Shown here: positions 7,740-17,075 of the stretch, piece after piece
Position numbering within the stretch: the first letter of the stretch is position 1
Layout of the letters: every line of letters begins with the position of its first letter
Source of the DNA: Pseudoalteromonas sp. A25
Lineage (GTDB): Bacteria > Pseudomonadota > Gammaproteobacteria > Enterobacterales > Alteromonadaceae
DNA length: 64,000 nucleotides
Reading direction: 5' to 3'
Assembly: GCF_009176705.1 (NCBI RefSeq)
Contig: NZ_AP021847.1
Location: 186,001-250,000, forward strand
Program-made: the position numbers and the translations under genes
Notes under the pieces: generated by a model
Seen by the model: the letters and a program-made list of their open reading frames with translations, nothing else
Databases searched by the model: none
What the model was told of the DNA's origin: nothing

Positions 7740-8519
7740 TTATTCGTAACCTCTTGGCTTTTTAGTTTTTATAATAGCGATATAGCCATGCCAACTCGCA
7801 TAGCTCAACAATGGCATGATAATAATAAAGCCAGCCGTGCCTGTTAAAAACCCTAGCAGCACAAGCAGCACTATTAACGCACACCACACAACCATAGCGC
7901 TTACATTCGTTTTAACAGCGTGCATTGAACTAATCACCGCCGTCATAATATCGACTCTACGCTCCATCATTATTTGTGGGGTAAAGGCTGAAATTGCAAA
8001 TACAGCCGCCATCAGCACGCCACCCACCAGCGTACCTAAGGTTAAAAATGCCGATAACTGCTCAAATGTAGGATCAGTTACATTGGGGTACAGTGCATGG
8101 ATCAGCGCAGCCAAGCGCATCCAAATTATCATGATGACCATCAGTAAAATAGCAAAGCCCCATTCACCAGCGGGATTTCTAAACATTGATTTGAGACTGT
8201 GTCTAAACGTTGGTGTGTGGCCTTTTTCTAATTCCCATGCAACATCATAAAGGCCCGCAGCAAAGGCTGGACCAATCAATGCAAAAGCAACCGCTGCTGG
8301 TAAAATCACTAAATGAGTGCCTGATTGATACACGAGCCACATTATTGTGGCCGGGATAATAGTAAAAACTAAACCATAAACCAAACTCAAGATTGGCGCT
8401 CGAGTCATGTCTTTAAATGCAAGAGCAAGCCAATGAAAAGCGGCAAATGTTCCTATTTTGTTACTTTCAAAGCAACGCGCAAATTCTGTATTTTTATCAA
8501 TTGGTGGAGATGCTGGCAT
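7740..8519 (-). CDS. DUF2189 integral membrane protein
   Basis: A 259-residue inner-membrane protein with about six hydrophobic segments. It matches DUF2189: an N-terminal cytosolic stretch leading to WLALAFKDM, then membrane segments and the PAFAAGLYDVAWELEKG loop that is characteristic of the family. I take the ATG at 8519 with AGAGGA six bases upstream; the frame is open to 8690 but would overlap the udp start region. The family has no established function. It is divergent from udp and shares a 153-bp intergenic region with it. Confidence 0.8.
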   Translation of the reverse strand: MPASPPIDKNTEFARCFESNKIGTFAAFHWLALAFKDMTRAPILSLVYGLVFTIIPATIMWLVYQSGTHLVILPAAVAFALIGPAFAAGLYDVAWELEKGHTPTFRHSLKSMFRNPAGEWGFAILLMVIMIIWMRLAALIHALYPNVTDPTFEQLSAFLTLGTLVGGVLMAAVFAISAFTPQIMMERRVDIMTAVISSMHAVKTNVSAMVVWCALIVLLVLLGFLTGTAGFIIIMPLLSYASWHGYIAIIKTKKPRGYE

Positions 8520-8672
8520 AATAAGTCCTCTTATATTGCTACACTTAAGGTTTAGAAGATCAAACTTAAAGATGCAAGTAAGCGCAGAACTGAGACAAAA
8601 ATAGGACATCCGTCCTGTACTTTGAGTCCAGTAATAATAAACATTACGCTTTAGATAAAAATAAGGTTTACT

Positions 8673-9428
8673 ATGGATAAGGTATTTCATTTAGGGCTAG
8701 ATAAACAGGCACTAAACGGCGCAACTCTGGCAATTGTACCGGGCGATCCTGAGCGTGCAAAACGCATTGCGCACAAGCTAAACGACCCTATCTGTTTAGC
8801 CCAAACTCGTGAATTTCATGTCTACAGAGCCACACTTAACAACCACTCTGTTGTAATTTGCTCAACGGGTATTGGTGGTCCATCTACTTCCATAGCTGTA
8901 GAAGAGTTGGCTCAATTAGGTATTCGTACTTTCTTACGCATTGGTACAACAGGCGCAATACAACCCCATATAAATGAGGGCGACGTTTTAGTTAGCACAG
9001 CTTCCGTCAGGTTAGACGGTGCAAGTCAGCATTTTGCTCCTTTAAGTTACCCTGCTGTTTCAGACTTTCACTGTACACAAGCAATGGTGAATGCGTGTGA
9101 ACAGTTAGATATCCCGCACCATATCGGTATAACTGCTTCTAGTGATACATTTTACCCAGGCCAAGAACGTTACGATACCTACTCAGGCTATGTAAACAAA
9201 GCATTTCAAGGTAGTTGCGAAGAGTGGCAAAAGTTAAATGTCATGAACTATGAAATGGAGTCAGCGACACTATTTACGATGTGCGCGGCTTTAGGCCTAA
9301 AAGCGGCTTGTGTGGCGGGCGTACTTGTTAACAGAACTCGTCAGGAGATCCCAACAGTTGACCACGCAAAAGTCGAACATGACTCTGTTGCGGTCGTGAT
9401 CAAAGCTGCTGAATTACTTCTTAAATAA
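8673..9428 (+). CDS. udp: Uridine phosphorylase
   Basis: Converts uridine and phosphate to uracil and ribose-1-phosphate in pyrimidine salvage; a cytosolic hexamer in E. coli. The 251 residues match the Udp length. Signatures are [10 protein letters not shown] and [11 protein letters not shown] (phosphate-binding loop), [18 protein letters not shown] and the [13 protein letters not shown] segment that contacts the ribose. The start follows a TAAGG ribosome site. It converges with cdd, so cytidine deamination and uridine phosphorolysis are encoded side by side. Confidence 0.95.
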   Translation: MDKVFHLGLDKQALNGATLAIVPGDPERAKRIAHKLNDPICLAQTREFHVYRATLNNHSVVICSTGIGGPSTSIAVEELAQLGIRTFLRIGTTGAIQPHINEGDVLVSTASVRLDGASQHFAPLSYPAVSDFHCTQAMVNACEQLDIPHHIGITASSDTFYPGQERYDTYSGYVNKAFQGSCEEWQKLNVMNYEMESATLFTMCAALGLKAACVAGVLVNRTRQEIPTVDHAKVEHDSVAVVIKAAELLLK

Positions 9429-9441
9429 CTTTTAAGTTAAA

Positions 9442-9461
9442 GGCCTCTGTATACAGAGGCC
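9442..9461. terminator. Palindromic hairpin between udp and cdd
   Basis: The 20-base perfect palindrome GGCCTCTGTATACAGAGGCC sits between the two convergent stop codons. On the minus strand it is followed by TTTAACTTAA, so it can end cdd; on the plus strand no T run follows. Confidence 0.65.
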
Positions 9462-9483
9462 CTAAAAACACAATGACCAGCAT

Positions 9484-10362
9484 TTAGTTAAGCTTTGCAG
9501 TAATATAGTTAGGCTTAATGTCTGCGTTATAACTCGCTAAAACAGCCTCAGCAACTGCTGTTTGATTCTCAAGTCCATCGCTTTGCACTAAAGTAACCTC
9601 ACATATACCCGCCTGCTCTACAGTTAGTCCTGCAAGTGCGAGCTGACTTAATGCACTTTGCATTGGTGATAAACTAGGGTTATAGGCTGCGTTCTCGGCG
9701 TAGCGACCATAAAAATTACCATGAGATGCAGTGCATATTTCAACTGCTGATAAGTTTTTAGAATAAGGAGCGTAGGCGCGTTGTAAGTGAGACTTTAACT
9801 GCTCACTGATCTCACTCGACAAATCAGTGATTGCTAACGCACTGCTGTCAAGTAAGCGCGCAGAATTTCCAAGCTCTTGCGGGCCGAATGCACTTGGCAA
9901 TAACTCATGCAAGTGTGTGTTTAAGCTTGGCAACATGATCTTGAGCTGTTTAGCTGTGGATAGTTCATTCATAAATTGACGGCAATGACCACACGGTGCA
10001 TCAGTGATTGCCATCGCACTGACCTCTTTTGCACCATTTAGCCATGCATTATTTATTGCTGACTGCTCAGCATGAACGACGAGGCATAAGGCCTGATGAG
10101 AAAACTCTAAATTGGCACCTAGATATGCATTTCCACTAATTTTATCGTAGGCGACTGCGCCAACATTAAAATGCGAGATCGGTGCCACAGAAAATGTTGC
10201 GGCTACAGGAAGTAAGGCTTTGAGCAACGCATCCATATCGCAATCTAGTTGCTGTTGTAGGTCGCTTAGTTGTTCTTTTGAAAAATAACCGCGTGTATGC
10301 TTTGCTTGGCGTTGTAATTGTTTTAATTGTTGCGGATTAAATACTGCCATTATTGGGAACAT
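9484..10362 (-). CDS. cdd: Cytidine deaminase
   Basis: Deaminates cytidine and deoxycytidine to uridine in pyrimidine salvage. At 292 residues it is the long, two-domain enterobacterial type (E. coli 294). The zinc site is visible as HAEQSAI, with the catalytic glutamate, and PCGHCRQF with the two cysteine ligands. The C-terminal half is a degenerate second deaminase domain (AYAPYSKNLSAVEI). The first ATG at 10362 lacks a clear ribosome site; a second ATG four codons later is equally possible. It converges with udp. Confidence 0.93.
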   Translation of the reverse strand: MFPIMAVFNPQQLKQLQRQAKHTRGYFSKEQLSDLQQQLDCDMDALLKALLPVAATFSVAPISHFNVGAVAYDKISGNAYLGANLEFSHQALCLVVHAEQSAINNAWLNGAKEVSAMAITDAPCGHCRQFMNELSTAKQLKIMLPSLNTHLHELLPSAFGPQELGNSARLLDSSALAITDLSSEISEQLKSHLQRAYAPYSKNLSAVEICTASHGNFYGRYAENAAYNPSLSPMQSALSQLALAGLTVEQAGICEVTLVQSDGLENQTAVAEAVLASYNADIKPNYITAKLN

Positions 10363-10395
10363 AATTGATTAATGGCAGCACAGTTTAAGCAGAAT

Positions 10396-10764
10396 CTATA
10401 AATTACACAACCATTGCTTTGCAGATTTAAAGCATTCGAAGTTTTCTGCATTGACGTTGTAACGCTTTGCTTTTTGTAAAATTAAGTCGTGCATGTATCC
10501 CTCGAAACCCACTACTCTTGCTACAGTGAAATCGCGCAAATAATGTGCAACCTTTGGCATAAAATCAACAATATCAATCGCAGCAAAGCGGTGCTCTACC
10601 TCACTCAAGTCAATTAATATTTTTGAACTGTTATGAGCTTTAGCGTAGTCATTGGCGATTCGATAAACACTCACAACATCATCGGCGCTAACGCAACCGC
10701 GCAACGTCATTAAGATTAACGATGTCGTATCATCATATGTGATACTAGTAGACAGTGTTGACAT
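10396..10764 (-). CDS. STAS/SpoIIAA-like small protein
   Basis: A 122-residue soluble protein with alternating strands and helices. The central SKILIDLSEVEHRF strand-loop and the C-terminal helices fit the SpoIIAA-like/STAS-like fold often annotated in marine gammaproteobacteria. The match is to the overall pattern rather than to a strict motif, so the family is tentative. GAGGT precedes the start by four bases. Its 3' end is 33 bases from the cdd start on the same strand, so the two may be co-transcribed. Function unknown. Confidence 0.6.
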   Translation of the reverse strand: MSTLSTSITYDDTTSLILMTLRGCVSADDVVSVYRIANDYAKAHNSSKILIDLSEVEHRFAAIDIVDFMPKVAHYLRDFTVARVVGFEGYMHDLILQKAKRYNVNAENFECFKSAKQWLCNL

Positions 10765-10903
10765 TGGACCTCAATTATAATTGCAAAAAAGCTTAGCTTC
10801 GCTAGCTCGAACATAAAACAACCAACTGGTATAACCAGTCGAACGATTTTATTTAAATGCAGACCGAAGTCAATAAAATTAATCAAAAACACCTACTAAA
10901 AAC

Positions 10904-10932
10904 AAAAAACCAACCCTAAAGGATTGGTTTTT
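10904..10932 (-). terminator. Rho-independent terminator of ppc
   Basis: AAAAACCAA (10905-10913) pairs with TTGGTTTTT (10924-10932); after one mismatch CC/GG extends the stem, with a TAAA loop. Read on the minus strand the stem runs into a long T tract. It lies 57 bases past the ppc stop. Confidence 0.85.
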
Positions 10933-10989
10933 ACTCTACTATCAGCAAAACAGCCAAAGTGAACATTAAAGCTGCTTTTGTTTGCTCGT

Positions 10990-13623
10990 CTAACCAGTAT
11001 TTCGCATACCTGCAGCAATACCTGTCATCGTGATCATTAATGCGTTATCAATGTCATCACTGTGTCCGGAGCGAGCTCGATTGAGTAGCTCAACTTGCAG
11101 CACATTAAGTGGATCGGTGTAAGGGTTTCGCAGCGCAATAGACTCTTTTATCCAAGGTTGAGCAGACAACAACGTTGAGTCAGGCGCAAGACGTTGAACG
11201 AGGTCACGAGCTTGGCTCAACTCATCTCTAAGCTTTTTGCCCAAAGGTTTATAATCGTCATCGACTAACCCTTTCTCATAGTGTTCGCTTAACCAGCTAT
11301 CCGCTTTGCAAAATACCATCTCTAGCATCTCTAGCCGAGTTCTAAAAAATGGCCAACGCTCACTCATTTCTTTTAATGTTTGCTCTGAATAAGTCTCAAC
11401 AGCGGCACTTAAACCTTGTAAAGCACCTAACCAAGCAGGCAGCATGAGTCTGTTTTGACTCCACGCAAAAATCCAAGGTATTGCACGTAGACTCTCCACT
11501 CCCCCATTCGGATTACGCTTTGCGGGTCTGGAGCCCAATGGCAACTTGGCCAACTCCACTTCTGGCGTTGCCATTCTAAAGTACGGAACAAATTGCGGGT
11601 TTTCTCTGACAATACTGCGATAATGTTCGCACGAAGCGCTGCTGATCAGCTCCATAACCTCCTGCCAGCTAGCTTCTGGTTGAGGCGGAGGCAATAGATT
11701 ACTCTCAATAATCGCACCACTGTATATAGCTAAGCTCTGGATCGCTACTTTTGGTAAACCAAATTTAAAGCGGATCATTTCACCTTGCTCAGTCACTCGC
11801 AAACCATTTTTTAATGAACCAGGAGGCTGAGAACGTAAAGCTTGCGCTGCTGGCGCACCACCACGACCTATCGTACCGCCGCGACCATGGAATAAAATAA
11901 GCTCGATATCTTGTTGCTCACAAATGTCGACTAGTTTCTCCATGGCACTATATTGGGCCCAACCAGCGGCCATCATTCCCGCATCTTTTGCAGAGTCTGA
12001 GTAGCCAATCATCACAAACTGTTTGCGATTTATATGCTGTCGATACCATGATTGAGCAAACAGCTCTGTCATTACCTGTGCACTGCGATTTAAGTCATCT
12101 AAAGTTTCAAATAAAGGCGCAACAGGTAATTTAAATTTGCAACCACTTTCTTGCAGTAATAACTCAACCGCCAATACATCAGACGCATTTTGCGCCATTG
12201 AAATGATATATATACCCAATGCATGTTCATCTTGATTGGCTATCACTGCAAATGTATCTAATACTTCTTGCACATTGCTGCTGGGCTGCCAATGTTTTGG
12301 TATCAAAGGCCTGCGAGAGTTTAACTCTGCCAATAAAAACGCTTGTTTATCTTGCTCCGACCAATCAGCGTACTTTCCAAGCCCTAAATACCCAGTCAAC
12401 TCACTAAACACCTCCGTATGGCGCGCAGAATCTTGACGAATATCGAGTTTACATAAATTAATACCAAAACAATTTAAGCGTCTGATCACATCTAGTAATA
12501 ATCCATTGGCAATAACATGCATGTTCACATTGCACAAAGATCGATATATCAGCTCTAAAGGCGCTTTAAGTTGAGAAACTTGCGTAATTTTATCTTGCTT
12601 TTTGGTTGGTTCATTTTTGATTTTGTGTTCGAGTGCAAAAATTGTTTCGCTAACTTGCGCTTTGAGTAATTTTAGTAAATAGCGATACGGTTCACTTTGC
12701 TCTGAAACATACTCCTTAAGCTCGTCACTTGCGCAATGCATTGACAGCTCAGCACCCAGCTTATCTAAATCTCGATAATACAGATCCAGCGCCATCCAAC
12801 GGCCATGGTCAAGTACGGTTTGAGTGATTTGTGCTGTCACAAAAGGGTTACCATCTCGATCTCCGCCCATCCATGACGTGAAAGCGACGGGTGAAAAGTC
12901 CTCTGGTAACTTAAGAGCTAATATCTCCTCACTGTAGCTGTGAAATTGACGAATAAACTCAGGGACTGCATGCCAAAGGCTATTTTCAATAACAGCGAAA
13001 CCCCACTTTGCTTCGTCTAATGGCGTAGGTCGCTTGCCCCGTATATCGTTGGTATGCCAAGCTTGGCAAATCAGCTGCTCAATTCTGTCAAGCAAGTAGG
13101 CCTGGTGGTGATCATCTAAAACATGTAGCTCTAGCGCCTCTAAACATTCACTCAATTCAACATGCTTACTAATTATGGTGCGTCTAGTAACTTCGGTAGG
13201 GTGAGCTGTAAGTACCAAGTCCATCTTTAAGTTTGCAATAACCTGCGCAACTTGGTTCAAGTTCAGCGAGCCATCGTCTACGTTTGCTTTAAGCTGTGTT
13301 AACGTACTTTTTAAAGTACTTAGCATTCCATCTGGCGCGCCTTGCTTTGATATCGTATGAAACTGCTCAGCTACATTGGCCAAATTTAAGAAGTGATTAA
13401 AAGCGCGAGCGACCGGCAATAGCTCTTCATCGGTCAAGCCATGGAGTGTATCAATAAGTAAGGCGCGGTCTTGCTCATTACCATTACGAGATGACTTAGA
13501 TAATTTACGAATTTGCTCCACTTTATCGAGCACTTTTTGACCTTGGGCCTGTTTTATCGTTTTTCCTAACAGTTCACCTAACATACTGACGTTAGTACGT
13601 AACGTTTGATATTGCTCAGTCAT
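10990..13623 (-). CDS. ppc: Phosphoenolpyruvate carboxylase
   Basis: Carboxylates phosphoenolpyruvate to oxaloacetate, refilling the TCA cycle. The 877 residues match the bacterial enzyme (E. coli 883). Conserved segments are [13 protein letters not shown] with the catalytic histidine, [25 protein letters not shown] with the lysine region, and [14 protein letters not shown], the glycine-rich loop. The chain ends in the expected MRNTG. The gene is monocistronic by its position, with its own terminator, and is divergent from the DCC operon. No truncation or missing motif. Confidence 0.97.
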   Translation of the reverse strand: MTEQYQTLRTNVSMLGELLGKTIKQAQGQKVLDKVEQIRKLSKSSRNGNEQDRALLIDTLHGLTDEELLPVARAFNHFLNLANVAEQFHTISKQGAPDGMLSTLKSTLTQLKANVDDGSLNLNQVAQVIANLKMDLVLTAHPTEVTRRTIISKHVELSECLEALELHVLDDHHQAYLLDRIEQLICQAWHTNDIRGKRPTPLDEAKWGFAVIENSLWHAVPEFIRQFHSYSEEILALKLPEDFSPVAFTSWMGGDRDGNPFVTAQITQTVLDHGRWMALDLYYRDLDKLGAELSMHCASDELKEYVSEQSEPYRYLLKLLKAQVSETIFALEHKIKNEPTKKQDKITQVSQLKAPLELIYRSLCNVNMHVIANGLLLDVIRRLNCFGINLCKLDIRQDSARHTEVFSELTGYLGLGKYADWSEQDKQAFLLAELNSRRPLIPKHWQPSSNVQEVLDTFAVIANQDEHALGIYIISMAQNASDVLAVELLLQESGCKFKLPVAPLFETLDDLNRSAQVMTELFAQSWYRQHINRKQFVMIGYSDSAKDAGMMAAGWAQYSAMEKLVDICEQQDIELILFHGRGGTIGRGGAPAAQALRSQPPGSLKNGLRVTEQGEMIRFKFGLPKVAIQSLAIYSGAIIESNLLPPPQPEASWQEVMELISSASCEHYRSIVRENPQFVPYFRMATPEVELAKLPLGSRPAKRNPNGGVESLRAIPWIFAWSQNRLMLPAWLGALQGLSAAVETYSEQTLKEMSERWPFFRTRLEMLEMVFCKADSWLSEHYEKGLVDDDYKPLGKKLRDELSQARDLVQRLAPDSTLLSAQPWIKESIALRNPYTDPLNVLQVELLNRARSGHSDDIDNALMITMTGIAAGMRNTG

Positions 13624-13743
13624 GATGCATCCTTTGTCTAGATTTTATACTACTCACTATACCGAGATTAATTCGATTTACGAGCGATCTCTTTTTATCT
13701 GTTAACCGTAAACTAATGTATCAAAGTTAAAGTTAGACGTGAC

Positions 13744-14127
13744 ATGAAAATATTTTATGATAGCCAATGCCCGTTGTGTGTAGCAGAGATGAAAAGCTTG
13801 CAATCCTATGATCAACAGGGCTGCATTACGCTTGTTGATTTGCATGATGAGCGCTTTCCCGAGCAATATCCTGATATCGATAGAAACCAAGCACTTAAAG
13901 TACTTCATCTGCAAGACTGCGAAGGCACAGTGTGGTTCGGCTTAGACGCCACCTATCAAGCATGGAAAGCTGTTGGCAAACACCGATGGCTTAAAGTATT
14001 GCGTATTGTGCCCATCCGCTGGGCAGCAGATTGGTGTTATCTATTTTTTGCCAAGCATCGCATTGCAATTTCGAAAGTATTAATGCCTAACCAGTGTGCG
14101 CGTTCTGGGTGTAACATCAATGAGTAA
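13744..14127 (+). CDS. DCC-family (DUF393) thiol-disulfide oxidoreductase-like protein
   Basis: A 127-residue protein beginning with the DCC signature DSQCPLC, a CxxC pair (Cys9, Cys12) in a thioredoxin-like context, followed by VDLHDERFPEQYPDID and GLDATYQAW, all typical of DUF393. The family is annotated as thiol-disulfide oxidoreductase, though activity is little tested. No signal peptide is seen. It starts a three-gene operon; its stop overlaps the next start by eight bases, which indicates translational coupling. Confidence 0.85.
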   Translation: MKIFYDSQCPLCVAEMKSLQSYDQQGCITLVDLHDERFPEQYPDIDRNQALKVLHLQDCEGTVWFGLDATYQAWKAVGKHRWLKVLRIVPIRWAADWCYLFFAKHRIAISKVLMPNQCARSGCNINE

Positions 14128-14842
14128 CACAACAATTATCATCATTGGCGCTAACGGTGAAATTGCCAAAGCGTTTATGCATGAGCAAAGAATAAAGTAC
14201 CCTCACCACACATTGATAACCATCAGTCGCGGGCCTTTTGAGCAACTAGATGCTCATCATGAGCATTTTTTATGCGACAACTCAGAGCAAAGCATCAACA
14301 ACCTAGCACCCCAAATAGAATCACACATAGCCAACGCGCAAAGCGTGACCATTTTCAATGGGCAATTGCATAATGACAAGTTTGTACCAGAAAAACGCCT
14401 AGAAGATATGAGTGAGCAATATCTAATTTGGCTTTTTAAAACGAATACCATCACTCCCATGCTTTGGCTAAAAGCCATAGGACAACGCTTGACCAACCAA
14501 AGCCGTTGCGTCATTACCGTATTAAGTGCCCGGGTGGCAAGTATAGACGACAATCAACTTGGTGGTTGGTATAGCTACAGAGCCAGTAAAACTGCTTTGA
14601 ACATGGCAGTCAAAACGGTATCTATAGAGCTTGCTAGGCGAGCGAAACACTGCAAATGTGTTTTATTTCATCCGGGTACTACCGACAGCAGCTTATCTAA
14701 GCCATTTCAAAAAAATGTACCCGAAGGCAAGCTATTCACGCCTCAATTTGTTGCACAGCAGCTTAGTCATTTAATTACAACTAGAGTGGTAGATGGGCAA
14801 GTTGACTACATCGACTGGCAAGGAAAAACAATTAATTGGTAA
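14120..14842 (+). CDS. Short-chain dehydrogenase/reductase, CsgA-like
   Basis: A 240-residue SDR. The nucleotide-binding glycine motif is IGANGEIA, and the catalytic residues appear as Ser136 (VLSAR) and Tyr153/Lys157 (YRASK). A second YS just before the catalytic tyrosine and the ALNMAVKTVSIELAR helix resemble CsgA/C-factor-like SDRs. The start at 14120 overlaps the preceding gene, and the ATG eight codons upstream is inside that gene. Substrate is not predictable. SDR, DCC and flavin-reductase-like genes run consecutively and are probably one operon. Confidence 0.85.
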   Translation: MSNTTIIIIGANGEIAKAFMHEQRIKYPHHTLITISRGPFEQLDAHHEHFLCDNSEQSINNLAPQIESHIANAQSVTIFNGQLHNDKFVPEKRLEDMSEQYLIWLFKTNTITPMLWLKAIGQRLTNQSRCVITVLSARVASIDDNQLGGWYSYRASKTALNMAVKTVSIELARRAKHCKCVLFHPGTTDSSLSKPFQKNVPEGKLFTPQFVAQQLSHLITTRVVDGQVDYIDWQGKTINW

Positions 14843-14867
14843 TGAGTTCAATTCATAAAGGTATCGC

Positions 14868-15530
14868 ATGCACTTTTCAAAACAACATATCGACGCATTA
14901 GACAAACAAACCCGTGTTCATTTGATTAACTCTTTGTCAGGGTTTAAAAGCGCGAATCTCATTGGCACAGCCGACAAGCAAGGTAAAGAGAACTTGGCTA
15001 TCGTAAGCTCGGTATTTCACCTTGGTGCCAACCCACCTCTGATTGGCATGATTATGCGGCCACACTCAGTACCGAGACACACATTAGAAAACATTTTAGA
15101 AACTGGCCATTACACCATAAACCATATACATACAGAAATTGTTGAAAAAGCGCATCAAACATCAGCGCGGTATGACAAAGCGATTTCAGAATTTTCGGCT
15201 GTAGGGCTAACGCCACAATACCATGAACCATGCATGGCACCTTTTGTGAAAGAGAGCAAATTAAAAATTGCGGTAACACTTAAAAGCACTCAAACAATCG
15301 AGCTGAATCAAACCGAACTCGTTATTGGTGAGATAACTGATATTTATTTAGAAGACGACGCAGCGTATTGCCACGATGGGTTCTTAGACTTAGAGCAGTT
15401 ACAAACAGTGGCCATTAGTGGCCTTGATAGATATCACACAACGTCAGGCCTTACTCGGTTGAGCTACGCTAAAGTCGACAACCCACTTCAAACACTGCCG
15501 ATTAAAGCGCATAAAAAATATAACTCTTAG
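14868..15530 (+). CDS. Flavin reductase-like FMN-binding domain protein
   Basis: A 220-residue protein with a flavin reductase-like split-barrel domain. The segment GFKSANLIGTADKQGKENL and the following SSVFHLGANPPLIGMIMRP match the FMN-binding part of the family, and HTLENILETGHYTINHI the next strand-helix unit. Members reduce or bind FMN. Start after an AAAGG ribosome site, 25 bases behind the SDR gene. Partner monooxygenase genes are not present, so the reduced flavin consumer is unknown. Confidence 0.82.
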   Translation: MHFSKQHIDALDKQTRVHLINSLSGFKSANLIGTADKQGKENLAIVSSVFHLGANPPLIGMIMRPHSVPRHTLENILETGHYTINHIHTEIVEKAHQTSARYDKAISEFSAVGLTPQYHEPCMAPFVKESKLKIAVTLKSTQTIELNQTELVIGEITDIYLEDDAAYCHDGFLDLEQLQTVAISGLDRYHTTSGLTRLSYAKVDNPLQTLPIKAHKKYNS

Positions 15531-15671
15531 CAATAGCAATCTTTTCTTGCACTTAGTTTACTAATAATGGTCCAATGTAATACATTAGCTTTATTTATCG
15601 CTTTAACACTAGCATGAGGTTTAAGCGGTTTCACTTAGCACCAAACATTGTCAAATAATAGGAGACGTAAC

Positions 15672-16409
15672 ATGTGGCACAAAAAACTAAAAGTTGCCCT
15701 ATGTGTCGGTATGTTGGCATGGGCATTACCAAGTAACGCAGGTTTAGAAGAAGGTATCGAAGCTGCCAATAAAGGTGACTTTGAAGTTGCATTGAAGGAG
15801 TTTAGATACCTAGCAGACATGGGGTATGGTCCTGGGATCTACGAGTTAGCTAAAATGTATGAAGGTGGCTACGGTGTGCCTAAAGATTTAAGAAAAGCCG
15901 CCCAGCTATTTCAAGATGCTGTCAATACTGGTGTTGCTGACGCAATGTTTTCATTAGCCGTCATGTATGAACAAGGAAATGGGGTTAAACAAGACAAGCA
16001 AAGAGCCGTTGAGTTATATACCCGTGCTGCAAAGAAAAACTTGGCAGCTGCTCAGTTTAACTTAGGTGTAATGTATACCAATGGTGATGGGGTAATTAAA
16101 GACTATCATACCGCGATGGATTGGTACGAAAAAGCGGCTGCAAGTAATTACACACTAGCACAATTCAATTTAGCGCTAATGTACTATCAGGGTTTAGGTG
16201 TAAGCAAAAATATCGAGAAGTCTTTTATATGGAACACGATTGCCGAATATAATGGCAGCCAACAAGCCGCTGAAAGTCGCCAGCTCGATGAAAAACAGCT
16301 ATCTCCGTCACAAATAGAGCGCGCAACTGAAAAAGCGACTGAAATATATTATAAAATTCAAGCTCGTAAGTATATTCCAGAAGTAAGGCCTCGTAAAGCT
16401 GCTTACTAA
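15672..16409 (+). CDS. Secreted Sel1-repeat protein
   Basis: A 245-residue exported protein with a signal peptide (cleavage after PSNA) followed by Sel1-like tetratricopeptide repeats. Four units are visible, recognisable by their Ax-LAxMYExGxGV-x-KD pattern: YELAKMYEGGYGVPKD, SLAVMYEQGNGVKQD, NLGVMYTNGDGVIKD and NLALMYYQGLGVSKN. Such repeats form a curved scaffold for protein contacts. The ATG at 15672 has a GGAG site seven bases before it; an ATG eight codons upstream lacks one. Function and partner are unknown. Confidence 0.85.
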   Translation: MWHKKLKVALCVGMLAWALPSNAGLEEGIEAANKGDFEVALKEFRYLADMGYGPGIYELAKMYEGGYGVPKDLRKAAQLFQDAVNTGVADAMFSLAVMYEQGNGVKQDKQRAVELYTRAAKKNLAAAQFNLGVMYTNGDGVIKDYHTAMDWYEKAAASNYTLAQFNLALMYYQGLGVSKNIEKSFIWNTIAEYNGSQQAAESRQLDEKQLSPSQIERATEKATEIYYKIQARKYIPEVRPRKAAY

Positions 16410-16430
16410 AGCCCAAGCGTTGCATTAAAG

Positions 16431-16496
16431 GCTAGCTCATATCAGCTTTGTATTTTGGCTAACCAACGCCAAAACAAGAAATTGAGATGAGCTAGC
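16431..16496. repeat. 66-base imperfect hairpin between convergent genes
   Basis: Arms GCTAGCTCAT (16431-16440) and ATGAGCTAGC (16487-16496) are perfect; an inner TTTTGGC/GCCAAAA pairing narrows the loop. No T run follows on either strand, so it is more than a simple intrinsic terminator. The sequence AGCTCATATCA at 16434-16444 recurs inverted at 17011-17021, on the other side of the cysteine-rich gene. Confidence 0.55.
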
Positions 16497-16500
16497 ACAA

Positions 16501-16848
16501 TTAACGACAATAACTGGGTGGGTTTTCATTCCATACCCAACGTCGTCTTGCTTCCCATACACATCTATTTGGATCTTGTACTGTTCTAGTTCTTGTTGTA
16601 TGTTCTGTGCGGTCTAAATCCCACCAAAGGTAAGTAGATGGACACGAGACATGGCCGTCTAACGTGTTACTCACACTATTTGGTGCACCTTGGTTTGGAT
16701 AATCAGTGTAATAATGACAAACAGTCACAGGGTAACTTTGCTCAACAGAGCAGTTTTTTACATAATATGTTTCCCAATATCCACATTCATCCGCGACAGC
16801 TGTGCCCGATAAAAAGAGCATTGAAACTGATAATAAAGCTTTTTTCAT
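16501..16848 (-). CDS. Small cysteine-rich exported protein, unknown family
   Basis: I do not recognise this 115-residue protein. It has a clear signal peptide (MKKALLSVSMLFLSGTAVA, then DEC) and a mature part of 96 residues with six cysteines, enough for three disulfides, plus many Trp/Tyr/Arg residues (YLWWDLDRTEH, WEARRRWVW). That composition fits a compact extracellular or periplasmic domain. An AAGGAG site lies before the start, so expression is credible. It is convergent with the Sel1 gene and bracketed by hairpins with a shared 11-base inverted repeat. No toxin, immunity or secretion gene is adjacent. Confidence 0.75.
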   Translation of the reverse strand: MKKALLSVSMLFLSGTAVADECGYWETYYVKNCSVEQSYPVTVCHYYTDYPNQGAPNSVSNTLDGHVSCPSTYLWWDLDRTEHTTRTRTVQDPNRCVWEARRRWVWNENPPSYCR

Positions 16849-17014
16849 AACCTTCTCCTTTTTCCTTGTTTTACTTTATCTATTCCCACGTAGGTACATC
16901 CTAACCCGTCCAGCAGGAATATCAGATTAACAAAAATGACACCGCTGTCAATAAAGTTAAGCTGTATATATCTTAAACATTTTGGCTGCTCTATAAATTT
17001 ACAAAAATAGTGAT

Positions 17015-17047
17015 ATGAGCTCGAACTTCAAGGCACTATGAGCTCAT
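17015..17047. repeat. Hairpin downstream of the aldehyde dehydrogenase gene
   Basis: ATGAGCTC (17015-17022) and GAGCTCAT (17040-17047) form an 8-bp stem with a 17-base loop. There is no T run on the minus strand, so termination of the dehydrogenase transcript is uncertain. The left side shares TGATATGAGCT, inverted, with the hairpin at 16431-16496. Confidence 0.45.
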
Positions 17048-17075
17048 GAGGATGTGACGAAAAGTGGATATACGC

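Noticed and set aside
8603..8616. Inverted repeat AGGAC-ATCC-GTCCT between the DUF2189 and udp genes
   Set aside because: Only five bases per arm; a match this short is expected by chance, and it does not resemble a CRP or CytR site.
16431..16496. The hairpin as an integron attC site
   Set aside because: The paired RYYYAAC and GTTRRRY core sites are not present in the required positions and no integrase is nearby.
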